Below, piece by piece: positions 11,610 through 20,655 of a stretch of DNA of 64,000 nt (positions within the stretch are counted from its first letter, which is position 1; each line of letters starts with the position of its first letter). Source of the stretch: Chitinimonas sp. BJYL2. Its GTDB lineage: Bacteria; Pseudomonadota; Gammaproteobacteria; Burkholderiales; Chitinimonadaceae. Position numbers and translations under genes: made by a program. The notes beneath the pieces are model-generated. The model saw only the letters and a list, made by a program, of their open reading frames with translations, was not told the origin of the DNA and did no database searches. Location: contig NZ_JANZKW010000002.1 in assembly GCF_027257935.1 (NCBI RefSeq), positions 62,001 to 126,000 of the forward strand. Direction: 5' to 3'.

Positions 11610-11954
11610 CCGTGGCAAACCGATCACACCGGCAGGCACACTGTTGCGGCGCCGCCGCAGTTGTGGCTAATGGTATGGCTGATACCGGTATTAGTGGCCT
11701 TGCCCTGCGAGCCTAGTGGCGACGCCAGTTTGACGCCAACGTCAAGTAATGATGTTTCAATAACCGTACGGTTGTACCGGTAAATTCCGCACTGCATCAT
11801 GGACTTACGTTTGCGGCGTGGGTCTTCGTATGGGCAATATCCCCCGTCGCTTGCCGCGACCGCGCAGGACGTTGAGGCTCTCAAAGAGTGGGAAATCAGG
11901 CTCGAGCACTGGCGCCAGCGTGACCGTCAATCCAATGTGGGGAGTCACATCGCA
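11610..11954. other. 345-base gap between astE and the subtilase gene, rich in short palindromes
   Basis: No gene is evident. The gap holds a 16-base element TTGACG-CCAA-CGTCAA (11730-11745), a perfect 12-base palindrome AACCGTACGGTT (11762-11773) and two copies of the 8-base palindrome TACCGGTA (11683-11690 and 11775-11782). These may be operators for the subtilase gene. No convincing -35/-10 pair is visible, and astE has no clear terminator hairpin here. Confidence 0.45.
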
Positions 11955-13511
11955 ATGCAAACGAAGTCCTACAGGCTTACCGGCCTGGCCCTGTCCTTGG
12001 CAATCGCTACCGGCGCAACCTACGCCAGTGCTGCCGCCGACACGACCCGTGTCATCGTCGCTTTCAAGCCCGGCAAGGCTGCGCAGGTTCACTCGGCCAT
12101 TGCGGCTGCACGTGGCCAGCACAAGCTCGATATTGTCGGCATGGATGCCATGGCCATTGAAGTGCCCACGCAGGCGCTCAAGGGTCTGCAAAACAATCCG
12201 AACGTGGAATACGTTGAGGTCGACGAAAAGCGCTATCCGTCTGCATTGACGACCCCTTCCACCGGTTCCCCCTACCTACAGGGTCAACTGGTTCCCTACG
12301 GTATCAAGATGGTGCAGGCTGATCAGCTCCCGGCTGGCGATATGAGCACCAGCAACCGCAAGGTCTGCATCATCGACTCGGGCTATGACCGTGCGCATGA
12401 GGATCTGGCCACCAACAACGTCAATGGCGAGTACGACTCTGGTACCGGCTGGTGGTACACCGATGAAAACCATCATGGTACGCACGTGGCCGGCACGATT
12501 GCTGCGGCCAACAACAGTGGTGTCGGTGTCGTCGGCGTGAACCCCAATGGCCTCCTGCGCCTGCATATCGTCAAGGTATTCGGTGCTGAAGGCTGGGCCT
12601 ATTCGTCCACCCTGGCCACCGCAGCCAACAAGTGTGCGGCTGCCGGCGCCAATGTGATCAGCATGTCACTCGGCGGCTCGCGTTCCAACAAGACCGAGCA
12701 ACGCGCGTTTGATAGCCTGCTCGCCAAGGGCATTCTGCCGATTGCCGCTGCAGGCAATGATGGCACGACCGCCAAGTCCTATCCTGCGTCCTACACCAGT
12801 GTGATGTCGGTAGCGGCGATTGACGAGAACAAGCAATGGGCCACGTTCTCGCAGTACAACACCGCCGTCGAGATTGCTGCACCTGGTGTGCAGGTGCTGT
12901 CGACGGTCCCCATGGGTGGTGGTTCCGAGTCCCGCTTGTCGGTGGCAGGCGTGAACTATGTCGCTGGTGATATGGACGGCTCGCCCAAGCGTTTGGCCAC
13001 TGCGGCGCTGATGAACTTTGGCATTGGCGACACGGTGAACGCCGCGGCGGCTGGCAAGATCTGTCTGATCGCACGCGGTACAGTCGATTTCTCCACCAAG
13101 GTCAGCAACTGTCAGAACAGTGGCGGTGTGGGCGCTATCGTTTACAACAATACCGCGGGTAGTTTCGGCGGTACGCTGGGCACGACCGTCACGACGATCC
13201 CGTCCGTGACGGCCAGCGATGTGGATGGCGCCGCAATGCTGACCAAGCTGGGTCAGAGCGCGACCGTTGAGGTTCGTCCGACCAACTACGCGTACTTTGA
13301 CGGTACTTCCATGGCCACGCCGCATGTGTCTGCCGTGGCTGCGCTGGTGTGGAGCTACTTCCCCACCTGCACGGCTACACAGATCCGCAATACGCTGAAC
13401 AAGTCGGCCGAGGACCTGGGAACGGCAGGCCGTGATACCAAGTATGGTTATGGCTTGGTTCGTGCGCGTGCCGCGTATGACCGTCTTGCCCAGTTCGGTT
13501 GCAACAACTGA
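11955..13511 (+). CDS. Secreted subtilisin-like serine protease (S8 family) with PA insert
   Basis: This 518-residue preproprotease has a signal peptide at about 1-27 and an I9-type propeptide at about 31-90. The S8 catalytic domain carries the triad D141 (IIDSGYD), H174 (HGTHVAGT) and S452 (GTSMATPH). The oxyanion region AAAGNDG is present. Between His and Ser lies a protease-associated (PA) domain of about 110 residues (ICLIARGTVDFSTKV is part of it), as in many proteobacterial extracellular subtilases. ATG 11955 follows GGGGAG; an upstream in-frame ATG would bury the signal peptide. There is no C-terminal prepeptidase or secretion domain, so export should be by Sec followed by type II secretion. 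Confidence 0.92.
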   Translation: MQTKSYRLTGLALSLAIATGATYASAAADTTRVIVAFKPGKAAQVHSAIAAARGQHKLDIVGMDAMAIEVPTQALKGLQNNPNVEYVEVDEKRYPSALTTPSTGSPYLQGQLVPYGIKMVQADQLPAGDMSTSNRKVCIIDSGYDRAHEDLATNNVNGEYDSGTGWWYTDENHHGTHVAGTIAAANNSGVGVVGVNPNGLLRLHIVKVFGAEGWAYSSTLATAANKCAAAGANVISMSLGGSRSNKTEQRAFDSLLAKGILPIAAAGNDGTTAKSYPASYTSVMSVAAIDENKQWATFSQYNTAVEIAAPGVQVLSTVPMGGGSESRLSVAGVNYVAGDMDGSPKRLATAALMNFGIGDTVNAAAAGKICLIARGTVDFSTKVSNCQNSGGVGAIVYNNTAGSFGGTLGTTVTTIPSVTASDVDGAAMLTKLGQSATVEVRPTNYAYFDGTSMATPHVSAVAALVWSYFPTCTATQIRNTLNKSAEDLGTAGRDTKYGYGLVRARAAYDRLAQFGCNN

Positions 13512-13547
13512 GCCTGACTCAGGCGGGGTGCGCCCTGTTTGAAGAAG

Positions 13548-13581
13548 ACAACACCCGCCGATCTGGCGGGTGTTGTTGTTT
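13548..13581. terminator. Terminator shared by the subtilase and trmJ genes
   Basis: A perfect 12-base stem (ACAACACCCGCC at 13548-13559 with 13565-13576) with a five-base loop is followed by TGTTT. It lies between two convergent genes and touches the trmJ stop. Confidence 0.85.
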
Positions 13582-14342
13582 CAGGGCCTGATTTGACGCG
13601 CTTCCTGCGCCGCGCGGAGCATGCCGCGCAAGATATCGACTTCCAGTTTTTCGAGCTGAATACGCGCAAACATGCGCCGTAATCGGGGCATCAGGCGCTT
13701 GGGGTTGTGGGGATTGAGGAACTGCAGGTCGACCAGTGCCTGTTCCAGATGAACATAGAAGCGCTCGATATCGTCGTGCGCGGCCAATTCGGTTTTCTCA
13801 TCCAGATGGCTGACGCCTTCATCCAGCGTACAGCGCAGCTCGTAGGCGAGGATTTGCACGGCTTGGGCCAGATTGAGCGATGAATAATCCGGATTGGTAG
13901 GGATGGTGACCAGCTGGTTGCACTTGCGAACCTCGTCATTGCTGAGGCCCGACATCTCGGTGCCGAACACCAGGGCAATCTGTTCACCTTGTGCCGCATG
14001 CCGGATCAGCTTGGGGGCGAGCTCGCGGGGCGTGTGACGCGGCACACTCACTTCATGGACGCGCGGACAGGTAGCCACTGTCAGCGTGCAACCCGCCAGT
14101 GCGGCATCCAGCGTATCCACGACGATTGCGTTATCCAATATGTCATCTGCGCGTGAAGCCAATGCCACGGCTTCCGGGTCCGGGAAGCGCTTGGGATTAA
14201 CCAGATAAAGCCGCGATAGCCCCATGGTTTTCATGGCACGGGCCACGCTGCCGATATTGCGTGGCAGGCTGGTGTGCGAGAGCACGACGCGGATGCGCGT
14301 CAGCACTTGGGGGTCGAGGTCTTGCGTGTCCAGTTTCGTCAT
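13581..14342 (-). CDS. trmJ: tRNA (cytidine/uridine-2'-O-)-methyltransferase TrmJ
   Basis: This 253-residue SPOUT methyltransferase modifies the 2'-O of position 32 in certain tRNAs using S-adenosylmethionine. The SpoU/TrmH motifs are present: HTSLPRNIGSVARAMKTMG near 21-39, ALVFGTEMSGLSNDEV near 120-135 and SSLNLAQAVQILAYEL near 148-163, which build the knotted cofactor site. The C-terminal helical extension fits TrmJ rather than TrmL. I chose ATG at 14342; an upstream in-frame ATG at 14375 lies across a terminator-like sequence. It is divergent from suhB, a common betaproteobacterial arrangement. Confidence 0.9.
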   Translation of the reverse strand: MTKLDTQDLDPQVLTRIRVVLSHTSLPRNIGSVARAMKTMGLSRLYLVNPKRFPDPEAVALASRADDILDNAIVVDTLDAALAGCTLTVATCPRVHEVSVPRHTPRELAPKLIRHAAQGEQIALVFGTEMSGLSNDEVRKCNQLVTIPTNPDYSSLNLAQAVQILAYELRCTLDEGVSHLDEKTELAAHDDIERFYVHLEQALVDLQFLNPHNPKRLMPRLRRMFARIQLEKLEVDILRGMLRAAQEARQIRP

Positions 14343-14362
14343 TGCCCGAGTTCGCGTAAAAT

Positions 14363-14402
14363 GCCAAAAAATCAACGGCGTCGGTTGTCCCGACGCCGTT
14401 TT
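14363..14402 (-). promoter_or_regulatory. Terminator-like hairpin in the trmJ leader
   Basis: An 11-base perfect stem (AACGGCGTCGG at 14374-14384 with 14390-14400) and a five-base loop are followed on the minus strand by GATTTTTT. It reads towards trmJ and ends about 20 bases before its ATG, so it may attenuate trmJ. On the plus strand the hairpin is followed by TTTTAT only. A second hairpin, ATCTGGC-CAT-GCCAGAT (14403-14419), abuts it. Confidence 0.55.
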
Positions 14403-14530
14403 ATCTGGCCATGCCAGATAGAGAATTGTTCTTTGCTTCCTGCCGCATCGTGTGCCGCGCCTGTGTTGATCTGGCGAGCTCGTCTATTGTTCCTTGGCAG
14501 GAGGCTTAACCCGTTGCCCAAGGACTAACC

Positions 14531-15307
14531 ATGCACCCGATGCTCAATACGGCCATCAAGGCCGCCCGCCGCGGCGCTTCCGTGATTCAGCGCGCCTCCA
14601 ATAATCTCGATCTCTTGCGTGTCGAGCGCAAAGCCAAGAACAGCTTTGTGACCGAGGTGGACCGTGCGGCTGAGCAGGCGATTGTCGAGACCCTGCTGGA
14701 GGCCTATCCAGGGCACGCCATTCTAGCGGAAGAGGGTGGTGCTCGAGGCGACAACGATTACACCTGGATCATTGATCCGCTGGATGGCACCACCAACTAT
14801 CTGCATGGTGTGCCGCAGTACTCGATCTCGATCGCCCTGTCGCACCGTGGCCAAATCACCCAAGCGGTTGTTTACGACCCCTGCGCCAACGAAATGTTTA
14901 CCGCTACCCGTGGCGGCGGTGCTTTCCTCAACGATCGCCGCGTTCGCGTTTCCAAGACACGCGAGTTGGCCGATTCGCTGGTCGGCACAGGTTTTCCCTA
15001 TACCGATTTCGACAAGCTCGATCTGTACATGCGCCAACTCAAGGAGGTCGTCCAGAAATCGGCCGGCGTGCGTCGTCCTGGCTCCGCGGCCCTGGATCTT
15101 GCCTACGTGGCCTGTGGCCGCTTCGATGCCTTCTGGGAAATGGGCCTGAACAGCTGGGACATTGCTGCAGGCAGCCTGCTGGTTCTGGAGGCTGGCGGCC
15201 TGATCACCGATCTCCAGGGCGATGCTGACTACATGGAAAGCGGTGATGTGATCGCCGGTTCACCCAAGCCATTTGCCCAACTGCTCCAGACCTTGCAACA
15301 GGCCTGA
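14531..15307 (+). CDS. suhB: Inositol-1-monophosphatase SuhB
   Basis: The 258-residue Mg-dependent phosphatase has DPLDGTTNY at 82-90, with metal-binding D82 and D85, and the second motif WDIAAGSLLVLEAGG near 211-225. In E. coli SuhB also joins the NusA/NusB rRNA antitermination complex; whether that applies here cannot be judged from sequence. AAGGA lies just before ATG 14531. It ends at a strong bidirectional terminator. Confidence 0.94.
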   Translation: MHPMLNTAIKAARRGASVIQRASNNLDLLRVERKAKNSFVTEVDRAAEQAIVETLLEAYPGHAILAEEGGARGDNDYTWIIDPLDGTTNYLHGVPQYSISIALSHRGQITQAVVYDPCANEMFTATRGGGAFLNDRRVRVSKTRELADSLVGTGFPYTDFDKLDLYMRQLKEVVQKSAGVRRPGSAALDLAYVACGRFDAFWEMGLNSWDIAAGSLLVLEAGGLITDLQGDADYMESGDVIAGSPKPFAQLLQTLQQA

Positions 15308-15315
15308 TCGATGCT

Positions 15316-15346
15316 AAAAAAGCCCGGTTCAGCCGGGCTTTTTTAT
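15316..15346. terminator. Bidirectional terminator between suhB and dacB
   Basis: A 12-base stem (AAAAAAGCCCGG at 15316-15327 with 15333-15344) with loop TTCAG gives a run of six T on either strand. It serves the convergent suhB and dacB genes. Confidence 0.95.
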
Positions 15347-16815
15347 TAGCGGTCACGTCTCAGCGGAGAGAGACTGGTTTCAGGGTTGTTGCTGGCCACC
15401 CAGTCGATCAGGGTGTCGAGCACCTTGCGATTGGCGACGGCATCACTGCCCTGATGATTGATCATCGCCGAGATTGCCCAATACTTGCCTCGACCATCCC
15501 GAACATAACCGGCCAGTCCCGTCACGCCAGACAGGGTGCCGGTCTTGAGCCGGGACCACCCGGCCGCCTCGCTGGTGGTGAGTCTGCGACGCATCGTGCC
15601 ATCTACACCGGCAATGGGCAGGCTGGCTTTCAGCTCATCGGCAAACTGGCTCTCCCAGGCACGCACCAGCATTTCGGCCATCGTGCGTGGCTGGATGCGT
15701 TCACTTCGGGAAAGTCCCGAACCGTTTTCAATCACCAGGCCATCAGCGTCAATCTCATGCCGCTTTAACCATTTGCGCACAGCCGCGTCAGCGCATTCGC
15801 TCGTCGTCTCCAGGCTACACGCGGCGTTGGCACCCATGGTCAGGTAGACCAACCGGGTAATGGCATTGTCCGATTGCTTGTTCATATTGCGGATCACCTC
15901 AGCCAGCGGTCGGCCGCGATGTGTGGCCACCCATTGTGCGGTGCCGGGGGCCACGCCCGGCTTCACGGTGCCCCGCAGGCTGCCACCCAGTTCGCGCCAC
16001 AGCTTGGTGATGACCTTCTGAGCGGTCCAGTCGCGCTCAAGCAGGTTCAAAGGCTCTTCGACCTTGCAGTTCTTGGGGAAACTCCCTTGAAAAACGATGC
16101 GGCGCAGCTCTCCGCTTGCTGTCACCTGCGGCAATCGCCAGTCGGACTCCCAGTCATTGCATGGGGTGTCGGTGAGGCTCACACCCTGGGTGTCTACGTC
16201 GAGTTGATCGATGATGGGGCTGGTGCTTACTCGCAGCGTGCGTTCATCGCTTTGGAACCTGAAATCAAGCAGGCTGCCATTGAGATGCAAGGCATCCGGG
16301 ATCACGTTGTAGGCAAACTCCGGGGCCTCATCAAAGGGCGGCTGGCCCAGATCAGCGCGCACCGGCTTGAACAGGCTGCGATCGAGCAAGACGTCGCCGC
16401 GCACTTCACGTATCCCGGACTCGCGCAGCTGACGCAGCAATTGCCACATTGCTGGCCAGTCCAGATCCGGATCTGCGCCGCCTACCAGATAGACATCTCC
16501 GTGGAGCACGCTACCTTCCTGCTTGCCGGCGATTTTCAGCTCGGTCTTGGCGCGATGATTCAGCCCGAGGCTATCGAGCGCAACAATCGTGGTGACCAGT
16601 TTCATGGTCGACGCCGGTTGCATGACCCGGCGTTGCTGAAAGCCCATCGGCGAGGCGTCGCTCTCCAGCGGCAAAATCGAATAGGCCAGCGCCTCCGCGG
16701 GCAGTCCGGCTGTATCCATGGCGTCAGCCACGGGCTCGGGTAGCCGTGAGGCGTGGGCGGTCGTCAGTAGCAAGGCCGAGCACAGGGCAAGAATCAGGGA
16801 AGGGCGTGCAGACAT
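15346..16815 (-). CDS. dacB: D-alanyl-D-alanine carboxypeptidase/endopeptidase DacB (PBP4 type)
   Basis: This 489-residue periplasmic S13-family protein trims peptidoglycan side chains and cross-links. It has a Sec signal peptide at about 1-22 (cut near AHA). The three penicillin-binding motifs are present: S69-TMK72 with nucleophile S69, SDN in NKQSDNAITRL, and KTGTLSG. The large insert between motifs one and two (about 100-300) is normal for class C PBPs. It is transcribed leftward into the terminator shared with suhB, and a reasonable promoter lies at 16845-16873. Confidence 0.92.
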   Translation of the reverse strand: MSARPSLILALCSALLLTTAHASRLPEPVADAMDTAGLPAEALAYSILPLESDASPMGFQQRRVMQPASTMKLVTTIVALDSLGLNHRAKTELKIAGKQEGSVLHGDVYLVGGADPDLDWPAMWQLLRQLRESGIREVRGDVLLDRSLFKPVRADLGQPPFDEAPEFAYNVIPDALHLNGSLLDFRFQSDERTLRVSTSPIIDQLDVDTQGVSLTDTPCNDWESDWRLPQVTASGELRRIVFQGSFPKNCKVEEPLNLLERDWTAQKVITKLWRELGGSLRGTVKPGVAPGTAQWVATHRGRPLAEVIRNMNKQSDNAITRLVYLTMGANAACSLETTSECADAAVRKWLKRHEIDADGLVIENGSGLSRSERIQPRTMAEMLVRAWESQFADELKASLPIAGVDGTMRRRLTTSEAAGWSRLKTGTLSGVTGLAGYVRDGRGKYWAISAMINHQGSDAVANRKVLDTLIDWVASNNPETSLSPLRRDR

Positions 16816-16844
16816 GGGAGCATCAGCATGTTCGGGAAAGCGTA

Positions 16845-16873
16845 TTTAAACGCGAGCCCTGCCCAATGGACAA
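16845..16873 (-). promoter_or_regulatory. Probable dacB promoter
   Basis: On the minus strand TTGTCC (16868-16873) is followed after 17 bases by TTTAAA (16845-16850). Each matches four of six consensus bases, and the spacing to the dacB start is about 30 bases. Confidence 0.5.
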
Positions 16874-17238
16874 AACAAATCGACACCAAATATAAGTTGA
16901 TGTCATGACAGAGTCGGTAGGTACCTCACCGCGTAGGGCTGGCTATGACGACATTCGCGGCAGCCAGATTGCGCACGCAAGGCGCTGCATGCCGGAAGCT
17001 GAGTCGAATATTCGAATTATCTGCTTCTGGTGGGGATAGTCAGAACTAGTGATGCGGCGCCTGCATGGTCTGGTTAAAGTTCCATATAGACAAATGTTCC
17101 TAATCACATACCAATCGGTATGTTAACTAGCCAGGTCTGCTGTATCATGTGGGCTGGTGACCATTTTGGTGTTGTATCAAAACGGTATATCCATTCTGCA
17201 TGAGCAGATAAATCAAATTATCTGAATGAGGAAAGTTC
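16874..17238. other. Long non-coding gap between dacB and the outer-membrane protein gene
   Basis: The gap between the two divergent genes is 423 bases in full. It is more AT-rich than its surroundings towards the right end and encodes nothing I can support. It contains an 18-base inverted repeat (17106-17123), a perfect 12-base palindrome TCGAATATTCGA (17004-17015) and an imperfect repeat, GACACCAA pairing with TTGATGTC, near 16890-16905. The outer-membrane protein promoter must lie here, but no clear boxes are visible. Confidence 0.5.
17106..17123. promoter_or_regulatory. 18-base inverted repeat, possible TetR-type operator
   Basis: ACATACC-AATC-GGTATGT has perfect seven-base arms. Size and symmetry suit a dimeric repressor of the TetR type. 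No such regulator is encoded in the window, so the binder is unknown. Confidence 0.45.
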
Positions 17239-17766
17239 ATGAAAAAGCAATTTGCCGCTCTGGCTCTGTTCGCTGCAATCGCTACGCCTGTTATGGCTGA
17301 TGGCTTCTATGTGGGTGCTGATGCGGGCCGCAGCAAGTATTCATTCGACGGCGGCAGCGAGAATGACACTACGCTGGGTATTTTTGCGGGTTATGACGTC
17401 CATCCGAATTTTGCGATTGAAGCCGGTTATCGCACCTTTGGCGAAATCAGTGGTTCCGATGAAGGTGTGGCACTGGCTGTTGAGGCAACTGGCCCACAAG
17501 CATCGCTGATTGCCAAGACACAGATTGCTGACGGCGTGGATGTTTATGGCCGTTTTGGTGTCATGTCGGTGAAGCTCAAGGCAACCGCCTCGATGGGGGG
17601 CGTGAGTGCCTCCGAGTCTGAGACCAAGGCTCGCACCCTGTTTGGTCTTGGTGCTCGCTACGCGGTTACCAAGGAGTTCGGTGTGCGCGCTGAATACACG
17701 CAGGTGGCAAAGTGGGACGACCTGAAGCTGTCGACCTTCACCGTTGGTGCTGACTACCGCTTCTAA
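17239..17766 (+). CDS. Small outer-membrane beta-barrel protein (OmpA/OmpW-like)
   Basis: The 175-residue precursor has a signal peptide cut after A20 (PVMA). The rest is an eight-strand-type barrel of alternating residues, starting [14 protein letters not shown] and ending in ADYRF with the C-terminal phenylalanine typical of outer-membrane barrels. It looks like the generic OMP_b-brl family with no peptidoglycan-binding domain. GAGGAAAG precedes the ATG. Role unknown; possibly an environmentally regulated porin or adhesion protein, given the long upstream gap. Confidence 0.82.
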   Translation: MKKQFAALALFAAIATPVMADGFYVGADAGRSKYSFDGGSENDTTLGIFAGYDVHPNFAIEAGYRTFGEISGSDEGVALAVEATGPQASLIAKTQIADGVDVYGRFGVMSVKLKATASMGGVSASESETKARTLFGLGARYAVTKEFGVRAEYTQVAKWDDLKLSTFTVGADYRF

Positions 17767-17793
17767 TCGCTTCGCGTTCAAGCGTAGTGCTAA

Positions 17794-17834
17794 CAACGCC
17801 CGCTGCCCTGACCCGGCAGCGGGCGTTGTCGTTT
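17794..17834 (+). terminator. Terminator after the outer-membrane protein gene
   Basis: A perfect 14-base stem (CAACGCCCGCTGCC at 17794-17807 with 17815-17828) with a seven-base loop is followed by TCGTTT. Confidence 0.88.
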
Positions 17835-17859
17835 CTGCTAGCCATTCTTCGTTCCGGGC

Positions 17860-17865
17860 TAGAAT
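17860..17865 (+). promoter_or_regulatory. Probable -10 box of mutS
   Basis: TAGAAT lies 58 bases before the chosen start, in the context GGCTAGAATCGCG, which recurs exactly before ppsA. No good -35 box is visible. Confidence 0.4.
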
Positions 17866-17923
17866 CGCGCCTCTGTACTTCTCCCCCTCATCTGAATCAA
17901 CAGCCGTAGCCGTGGAATACGCC

Positions 17924-20485
17924 GTGGAAAAACACACCCCGATGATGCAGCAGTATCTGGGAATCAAATCCCAGCACCCGGACAAACTGGTGTTCTACCG
18001 CATGGGGGATTTCTACGAGCTGTTCCACGATGACGCCGCCAAGGCCGCACGACTGCTCGACATTACCCTGACCAGCCGTGGCCAGAGTGGTGGCCAGCCC
18101 ATCCGCATGGCGGGAATTCCCTATCACGCTGCCGAAGGCTATCTGGCCAAGCTGGTCAAGCTGGGGGAGTCGGTGGCCATTTGCGAGCAGATTGGCGACC
18201 CTGCGACCAGTAAGGGGCCGGTGGAACGCCGAGTCATGCGCATCGTCACGCCAGGCACGCTGACCGACGCGGCACTGCTGGACGAGAAGCGCGACAACCT
18301 GCTGCTGGCGCTCAATATCCACAAAGGACAGCTGGGCTTGGCCTGGCTATCGCTGGCCTCTGGTGAATTCCGCTTGCTGGACACGGACGCCGCGCAACTG
18401 CATTCCGAACTCGAACGCATCCGTCCCGCCGAGGTATTGCTGCCCGATGGCCTGCCGATCAACCTGCCGGCCGGTGCCCATGTGGCGCGCCGGGTGGCCG
18501 ACTGGCAATTCGACGCGGATACCGCGTTACGCAACCTCTCGCGCCAGTTCCAGACTCAGGATCTGAGTGGCTATGGCATTGATGCTGCCACGGTAGCGGT
18601 GGGGGCGGCAGGCGCCTTGCTGGAGTACGCGCGCCAGACGCAATGTGGCGCAATTCCACATATCACCGGCCTGATGCTGGAGCATGCAGGCCAGTATCTG
18701 ACGCTGGATGCCGCTACCCGGCGCAATCTGGAACTCACCGAAACCATCCGTGGCGAAGCCTCGCCCACCTTGTTCTCCCTGCTCGATGGCTGCCAGACCA
18801 GTATGGGTAGCCGCTTGCTGCGCCATTGGCTGCACCATCCCTTGCGCCAGCAGGGCAAGGTGATACGCCGCCGTGATGCGGTGCAGGCGCTGATCACCTG
18901 TCGGCAGCTTGATGCAGTACGCACCCATCTCGCAGGTGTGCACGATATCGAGCGCATTACCGCGCGGATTGCCCTACGCTCAGCTCGCCCGCGAGACCTG
19001 TCGAGCCTGCGTGATAGCTTGCTGGCACTGCCGCAATTGCTGCCCCTGCTGCCGCCGGATGCCCTGCTGACAGACATTGCCCGCCAGTTGCAAGCGCCGC
19101 CCGACGTCGTGAACCTGCTGCAAGCCGCGGTGATGGACGAACCCTCGGTCGTGCTGCGCGATGGCGGGGTCATCCGCCCCGGCTTTCACGCCGAACTCGA
19201 TGAGTTGCGTGCGCTGCAGACCAATCACGGCGATTTCCTGCTGGCACTGGAAGCACGCGAGCGTGAGCGCAGCGGGATACCCAACCTCAAGGTTGAGTAC
19301 AACCGTGTGCATGGTTTTTATATCGAAGTCACCAATTCGCATGGCGACAAGATCCCTGACGATTACCGGCGCCGCCAGACGCTGAAGAATGCCGAGCGCT
19401 ATATCACGCCTGAACTCAAAGCATTTGAGGACAAGGCGCTATCGGCGCAGGAGCGCTCGCTGGCGCTGGAAAAGCAGCTCTACGAACAGATGATCGACAT
19501 GCTCGCGCCGCATGTGCCCAGCTTGCAGTTGCTGGCACAGGCCGTAGCCGGGCTGGATGTGCTGGCCGCGCTGGCAGAGTGCGCGGTAAGGCTCGACTGG
19601 GTCGCCCCAGCCTTTGTAGACGACGTCACGCTGCAGATCGATGCAGGCCGGCATCCGGTCGTTGAGCAGCAGTTGCGGGATGGTTCGGGCGAAGCGTTCA
19701 TTGCCAATGATCTCCGGCTTGATGCGAGCCGCAAGCTGCTATTGATCACCGGCCCGAATATGGGTGGTAAGTCGACCTATATGCGTCAGGCCGCGCTGAT
19801 CGTACTGCTGGCCCATATCGGCAGCTTCGTGCCGGCCCGTGCTGCGGCCATCGGCAAGGTGGACCGTATCTTTACCCGTATCGGTGCTAGCGATGATCTG
19901 GCGGGTGGCCGTTCGACCTTCATGGTTGAAATGACCGAAACCGCCAATATTCTCAACAACGCTTCCGAACATGCGCTGGTGCTCATGGATGAAGTCGGTC
20001 GCGGGACTTCGACCTTCGATGGTCTGGCATTGGCTTGGGCAATTGCCCGCTCGCTGATCGAAAAGAACCGCAGTTACGCCCTGTTCGCCACTCACTATTT
20101 CGAGCTGACCCAGCTCGCACTCGAATACCCTCAGGTGGCCAACGTGCATCTGGATGCCGTGGAGCACAAGGACAAGATCGTGTTTCTGCATAGCGTGGAG
20201 GACGGTCCTGCAAGCCAGAGCTATGGTTTGCAAGTGGCACAGCTGGCGGGCTTGCCGCGTGACACCATCCGCCAAGCGCGCCGTTATCTGGGCGAGCTGG
20301 AAAGCCAGCGGGTCGGGCATACCTCGCAGGGCGATCTGTTCTCGGCGCCTACACCCGCTGAAGTGCATGCAGAGCCCGATCCACTGATCGAGCAACTCGC
20401 TACGCTGGACCCCGACAGCATGACACCGCGTGAGGCGCATGCCTTGCTCTATGCGCTGAATCAGGCAGCACGCAAACGCGACTGA
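17924..20485 (+). CDS. mutS: DNA mismatch repair protein MutS
   Basis: The 853-residue protein recognises mispairs and recruits MutL. The mismatch-binding N-terminus is visible in [14 protein letters not shown], where F-x-E contacts DNA. The connector, lever and clamp regions follow. The ABC ATPase has Walker [10 protein letters not shown] at 610-618, [12 protein letters not shown] and ATHYFEL. The usual C-terminal [15 protein letters not shown]-like dimerisation tail is present (here [10 protein letters not shown]). The start is uncertain: GTG 17924, with TGGAA seven bases upstream, keeps the conserved HTPMMQQY segment; GTG 17912 and ATG 17942 are alternatives. Confidence 0.95.
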   Translation: MEKHTPMMQQYLGIKSQHPDKLVFYRMGDFYELFHDDAAKAARLLDITLTSRGQSGGQPIRMAGIPYHAAEGYLAKLVKLGESVAICEQIGDPATSKGPVERRVMRIVTPGTLTDAALLDEKRDNLLLALNIHKGQLGLAWLSLASGEFRLLDTDAAQLHSELERIRPAEVLLPDGLPINLPAGAHVARRVADWQFDADTALRNLSRQFQTQDLSGYGIDAATVAVGAAGALLEYARQTQCGAIPHITGLMLEHAGQYLTLDAATRRNLELTETIRGEASPTLFSLLDGCQTSMGSRLLRHWLHHPLRQQGKVIRRRDAVQALITCRQLDAVRTHLAGVHDIERITARIALRSARPRDLSSLRDSLLALPQLLPLLPPDALLTDIARQLQAPPDVVNLLQAAVMDEPSVVLRDGGVIRPGFHAELDELRALQTNHGDFLLALEARERERSGIPNLKVEYNRVHGFYIEVTNSHGDKIPDDYRRRQTLKNAERYITPELKAFEDKALSAQERSLALEKQLYEQMIDMLAPHVPSLQLLAQAVAGLDVLAALAECAVRLDWVAPAFVDDVTLQIDAGRHPVVEQQLRDGSGEAFIANDLRLDASRKLLLITGPNMGGKSTYMRQAALIVLLAHIGSFVPARAAAIGKVDRIFTRIGASDDLAGGRSTFMVEMTETANILNNASEHALVLMDEVGRGTSTFDGLALAWAIARSLIEKNRSYALFATHYFELTQLALEYPQVANVHLDAVEHKDKIVFLHSVEDGPASQSYGLQVAQLAGLPRDTIRQARRYLGELESQRVGHTSQGDLFSAPTPAEVHAEPDPLIEQLATLDPDSMTPREAHALLYALNQAARKRD

Positions 20486-20520
20486 ATCCCTTCCTCAGCC
20501 CGCTGTGCCTGCCGCGGTAG

Positions 20521-20545
20521 TGACGATTGAAAAATTCAATCGTCA
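20521..20545. terminator. Hairpin after mutS
   Basis: Perfect 11-base arms TGACGATTGAA and TTCAATCGTCA around AAA lie about 35 bases past the mutS stop. There is no T-run, so it may be a weak terminator, an RNA-stabilising structure or an operator. Confidence 0.45.
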
Positions 20546-20655
20546 TGCTGGCTTGCCCGCCGTGCTGAGGCCCGTCTATAACGGGTCAACGCGTTGCATG
20601 CTTGCCTTCCGGGGAAGGCGTCAGACTAACTACACACGCTGTGCGGAGTGACTTC

